NCBI GenBank assembly: GCA_903875225.1
Contig: CAIQVJ010000117.1
Span: forward strand, 1-64,000
Origin: an uncultured Pseudomonadota bacterium
GTDB lineage: Bacteria; Myxococcota_A; UBA796; SXON01
Length of the DNA stretch: 64,000 nt
Direction: 5' to 3'
The position numbers and the translations under genes are program-made. Every line of letters starts with the position of its first letter. Position 1 is the first letter of the stretch. The notes under the pieces were generated by a model. It saw nothing but the letters and a program-made list of their open reading frames with translations, was not told the DNA's origin and did no database searches. This document shows positions 61,176 through 64,000 of the stretch, one piece after another.

Positions 61176-62876
61176 TCAGATCCGCCCGGCCTTGATGTCG
61201 GCCAGGATCTCGTCCGCCGCCGCGATTCCAGAGTTGGCGCCTCCCTCCATGAAGCCCTGCCAATCGTAGAAGGAGTCGGTGTGCTCTCCGGCAAACTTGA
61301 GAGCGTCCACCGATTCGCCTTCCAACCCGGCCACCCCGGTGAACTGCCCGGGGCCGTAGCAGGTGTAGGAGCCCTTGGCCCCGCTCTGCGGCAGCCAATG
61401 GCCCCGGAACGCGTAGTAGTCGCCATTGGATGCGGTGAGCGCCCGGGAGCGGATCCCGGGGACCATCCTCTCCAACTCGGCCAGGAAGTCGGCCACCTGG
61501 GACTGGATGAGCGCGCCGTCGATGTTCAGGTCCGAAACCGGTCCGGTGTGGCAGGAGCCGCAGTAGCTCCCTGTGCTCACGACCTGGAGGTTCTTCCCAC
61601 GGGTGCCGCCCGCGTAGTCGGTGAGGATCGCGGTGTCGCCCGCCTTCGTCCAGTTGGACTCCCAGGAGTTCTGGAAGTTGGGTAGGTCCGAATACATCGT
61701 CCCGTTCGAGTTGGCGAGGTCGTACCACGCGCGGCCGTCGAACAGGATCGAGGTCTTGCAGTTGGCCCCGTAGCCCAGCGTGTTGATCGCGTTCTGCTTT
61801 GCCGCGGAGAGGCCGAGGCTCGCGTCCAGCGTGACGGAGCGCAAGACGGAGAACGGGATGGCGATCACGACGGCGTCGAACGTCTGGGGCGTGGCGGACT
61901 TGTTGAAGTACAGCAGGTACTCCCCTGAGCTGTTCTTCGCGAGCTTCGTGAGCTTGGCTCCGGTCTCGATCGTGGCCGACAGCCTGTCCTGGATGCCCGC
62001 CGTGATCTGGTCGTTCCCCTCGACCACGTGGTAGCGCTCATCCGAGAAGACCCCGAACTCGCGGAAGGTGCGGGAGCAGTCCAGGTGCAGCAACAGCAGC
62101 ATGTTGAGCGCGCTCTGCTCCTCGGGTTCGAGGCCGTACTCGGCGATGTAGGCCTGGGCGAGCACTTCGCGGATCTTCGGGAGGTCTGCGGCGCGAGTGT
62201 CGAGGTAGGTCCGCAGGTTCGTGGTGTCCAGGACGACGTCGGCGGCAGTGTGGTCGTAGTAGGTGGGTGCTCCCGAGCAGGCCTGCAGGTCGGGCCGCAT
62301 GTTGGCCACCATCCCGCAGTACTCGTCCACGATGTCGGCCTCCTTGATCAGCCCGTCGAAGAAGTAGAAGAGGTCATCCCCAGACGCCTTGTTGTAGTCC
62401 TCGAGGGTGAGACCGAGCTCCCGGGCGTAGGCGATCATCGTCTTGTGCCCGGTGTCGATCATCTCGCCGCCGGCCTCGCTCACCTGGCTGGAGGGAAAGC
62501 CCCGGTAGGACTTGATCCGGCCGCCGAGCCTGCTGTTGGAGTCGAAGATGACCGGTACGATGCCTGCGGACTCGAGCCGGTCGGCGGCGCAGAGACCGGC
62601 GATCCCTCCCCCGACGATGGCGACCCGGGCGCTGGAGCCCTTCTTCGTGGAGCGGCCCCAGGCCTTTCGCCCCACCAGCGGCGCCATGGCGGCGGCGAGC
62701 GCGCCCAGCCCACCGGCTGTGAGCGCGTCCCGGCGGGTGTAGCCGGCCCGGTGGCGGCGGAGCTCGAGCTCGGCGAGACGTTCGATCCCCTCAGCGGCCC
62801 CGACGTTCTCGGTGGAACAGTAGCTGCCGATCCGGGCGATGCGGGTGACGCGATCGAACAGGGGGGTCTTGGCCAT
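61176..62876 (-). CDS. Flavin amine oxidase with Tat signal
   Basis: The protein is 566 residues. A twin-arginine signal is seen at YTRRDALTAGG, about 45 residues in, before a hydrophobic stretch. The FAD Rossmann motif VAIVGGGIAGLCAADRLESA, the GGRIKSY segment and the C-terminal FAGEHTDSFYDWQGFMEGG are hallmarks of monoamine oxidase-type enzymes. It would oxidise an amine or amino acid in the periplasm. The substrate cannot be told from sequence. Confidence 0.88.
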   Translation of the reverse strand: MAKTPLFDRVTRIARIGSYCSTENVGAAEGIERLAELELRRHRAGYTRRDALTAGGLGALAAAMAPLVGRKAWGRSTKKGSSARVAIVGGGIAGLCAADRLESAGIVPVIFDSNSRLGGRIKSYRGFPSSQVSEAGGEMIDTGHKTMIAYARELGLTLEDYNKASGDDLFYFFDGLIKEADIVDEYCGMVANMRPDLQACSGAPTYYDHTAADVVLDTTNLRTYLDTRAADLPKIREVLAQAYIAEYGLEPEEQSALNMLLLLHLDCSRTFREFGVFSDERYHVVEGNDQITAGIQDRLSATIETGAKLTKLAKNSSGEYLLYFNKSATPQTFDAVVIAIPFSVLRSVTLDASLGLSAAKQNAINTLGYGANCKTSILFDGRAWYDLANSNGTMYSDLPNFQNSWESNWTKAGDTAILTDYAGGTRGKNLQVVSTGSYCGSCHTGPVSDLNIDGALIQSQVADFLAELERMVPGIRSRALTASNGDYYAFRGHWLPQSGAKGSYTCYGPGQFTGVAGLEGESVDALKFAGEHTDSFYDWQGFMEGGANSGIAAADEILADIKAGRI

Positions 62877-62927
62877 GGGTACTCCGTGCAGGGGCTGGAA
62901 AGAGAGCAGGGGCTTGGCGGCGCGAGA

Positions 62928-64000
62928 CTACACCCTGCCGGCGGCTTCTGGCAAGGTGGGCGGCGTCGAATTCCTGCGCCGCCTCTTCGACAACGCGACC
63001 CCAATCCCCCACGCCGCCGCCCAGTTCGCGCCCCCGCCGCCCGTCTGGCACCCGCAGGCGCTCGCCCCCACGCTGTCGATGGGTCGGTACTGGATGCCGT
63101 CCATGCCGTCGCAGTCGGCGTCGAGCCCGTCGTCCGGCACGTCGGAGGCCCCGGGGTGCACCCAGGGATCCGCGTCGTCGCAGTCGGTCCCGTCTGCGAT
63201 CAGCCCGGGCGGCGCGTTGCAGGCGCGGGTGACGGCGGTGAGGTCCCCGAAGCCGTCCAGATCCACGTCCGGGTACCAGCGCCCGAGGTTGATCGCGCCG
63301 TCGTCGTCCACCCCGTTCAGGCAGTCATCGTCGGCGCCGTTGCAGGTCTCGGCCGCGCCGGGGTGGGCGTCTGCCGAGGTGTCGTCGCAGTCGGTGGTGG
63401 TGTCGAATCCGTCGCTGTCGGCATCCGCGACAGGCTGGTCGATCCCGCCCGAGGCGCCCATGTCGCTGCGGGTGCCGTCGAGGTCGAACAGCGTGGGATC
63501 CCCGGCGTCCTTGAACGGCGAGCTGCCGACCAGCCGGAGATCGTCGTCTTCGCAGTCGCCATCTGCCGACCAGACCACAAAGCCCGGGTCGGCGGCGATC
63601 ACGTTGCCGTCGACTTGATCCGCGATGTAGAAATAGCCGGCGGCGTCCGCTACGGCGTTGCCCGAGAACCCGTCGTACTCGAGCGTGGAGTAGCCAGAGG
63701 TGTAGGACTCCGACGTGTAGATGCCACCCCCCGTCGGGGTGGCCGCGACGATGTTGTTCCGGAAGTCGGCGTAGGCGGACAGCGCGTTGTAGGCCCCACC
63801 CCAATCGGATGCGACGTTCCCGACGAACGTGTTCTGCACGATGCTGCCCGCGTACGCCGCGTAGCGGTGCAGGGCTCCGCCGTCGGTCGCCGTGTTCTCG
63901 CTGAAGGTGTTGGTCGCCACGGTGTCGGTGTTCGTCCACTGCACCGAGAGCGCCCCGCCGGTGGGCGCGCTGTTCCCACAGAACCGGTTGCGCGTGTAGG
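62928..64000 (-). CDS. Parallel beta-helix/MopE-like surface protein, 5' part beyond the window
   Basis: The gene continues past 64000, so only the C-terminal 357 codons are visible. Beta-helix rungs (NTFSENTATDGGA, NTFVGNVASDWGGA) are followed by MopE-type repeats (DSDGFDTTTDCDDTSADAHP, ETCNGADDDCLNG, DLDGFGDLT, TDCDDADPWVHPGA). It ends ACGCQTGGGG, a hydrophobic stretch and KRRRRN, a MYXO-CTERM-like tail. Surface or secreted protein with Ca/Cu-binding repeats. Confidence 0.8.
   Translation of the reverse strand, partial: YTRNRFCGNSAPTGGALSVQWTNTDTVATNTFSENTATDGGALHRYAAYAGSIVQNTFVGNVASDWGGAYNALSAYADFRNNIVAATPTGGGIYTSESYTSGYSTLEYDGFSGNAVADAAGYFYIADQVDGNVIAADPGFVVWSADGDCEDDDLRLVGSSPFKDAGDPTLFDLDGTRSDMGASGGIDQPVADADSDGFDTTTDCDDTSADAHPGAAETCNGADDDCLNGVDDDGAINLGRWYPDVDLDGFGDLTAVTRACNAPPGLIADGTDCDDADPWVHPGASDVPDDGLDADCDGMDGIQYRPIDSVGASACGCQTGGGGANWAAAWGIGVALSKRRRRNSTPPTLPEAAGRV

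Overview
The window is high-GC DNA that looks like a deltaproteobacterial or myxobacteria-like chromosome (Myxococcota or a near relative). The basis is lipoproteins with Asp/Thr/Ser-Gly linkers, FG-GAP and MopE-like Ca-binding repeats, two proteins ending in a Cys-rich/transmembrane/Arg-cluster tail like MYXO-CTERM, an sdhCAB operon with a single b-type cytochrome subunit, and a selenocysteine tRNA. The assignment is an inference; no rRNA or other phylogenetic marker is present.

Layout. (1) 1-2.7 kb: small accessory genes, including a candidate PD-(D/E)XK nuclease. (2) 2.9-6.96 kb: three small genes of an unrecognised family followed by a large serine recombinase, whose 3' end cuts into a GHKL-type ATPase gene. 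(3) 6.9-21.1 kb, minus strand: one tightly packed operon of about 12 genes encoding Ala/Gly-rich and beta-rich proteins, single- or double-pass membrane proteins, a transglutaminase-like protein, a 1724-residue DarB-like methyltransferase-helicase, a membrane-anchored lysozyme-like hydrolase and the disrupted ATPase. (4) 21.5-26 kb, plus strand: a divergent operon that starts with a paralogue of the 2.9-kb genes and ends with a PP2C phosphatase. (5) 26.4-30.7 kb: a frameshifted papain-like protease with its partner gene, and a large repeat-rich lipoprotein that looks chromosomal. (6) 31.3-40.2 kb: a phage/ICE-like control and replication block (winged-helix and XRE-type regulators, DnaC-like loader, small resolvase, DnaQ-like exonuclease, tyrosine integrase) abutting the 3' end of tRNA-Sec. 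(7) 40.6-64 kb: ordinary chromosome, with a histidine phosphatase, fabG, sdhCAB, an RNA methyltransferase, an SRPBCC-epimerase, trmO, a TetR regulator, an amine oxidase and several secreted repeat proteins.

Regions 2-4, perhaps together with 6, form the unusual part. They have the genome style of a virus or integrative element: overlapping start/stop codons, two divergent operons, lysozyme, an anti-restriction-type protein and integrases. I see no terminase, portal, HK97-type capsid, tail, conjugation or relaxase gene. The contents (small beta-rich proteins, one with a basic N-terminal arm, several membrane proteins, a membrane-tethered lysozyme) would fit a tailless, membrane-containing provirus or another undescribed particle-forming element, but no packaging ATPase was found, so this remains a hypothesis.

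Between the tRNA-Sec gene and the next host gene lies about 190 bp made of five back-to-back strong hairpins. The last one reproduces the acceptor/T-arm end of tRNA-Sec, with GCCA, on the opposite strand. This is a candidate structured RNA or recombination site.
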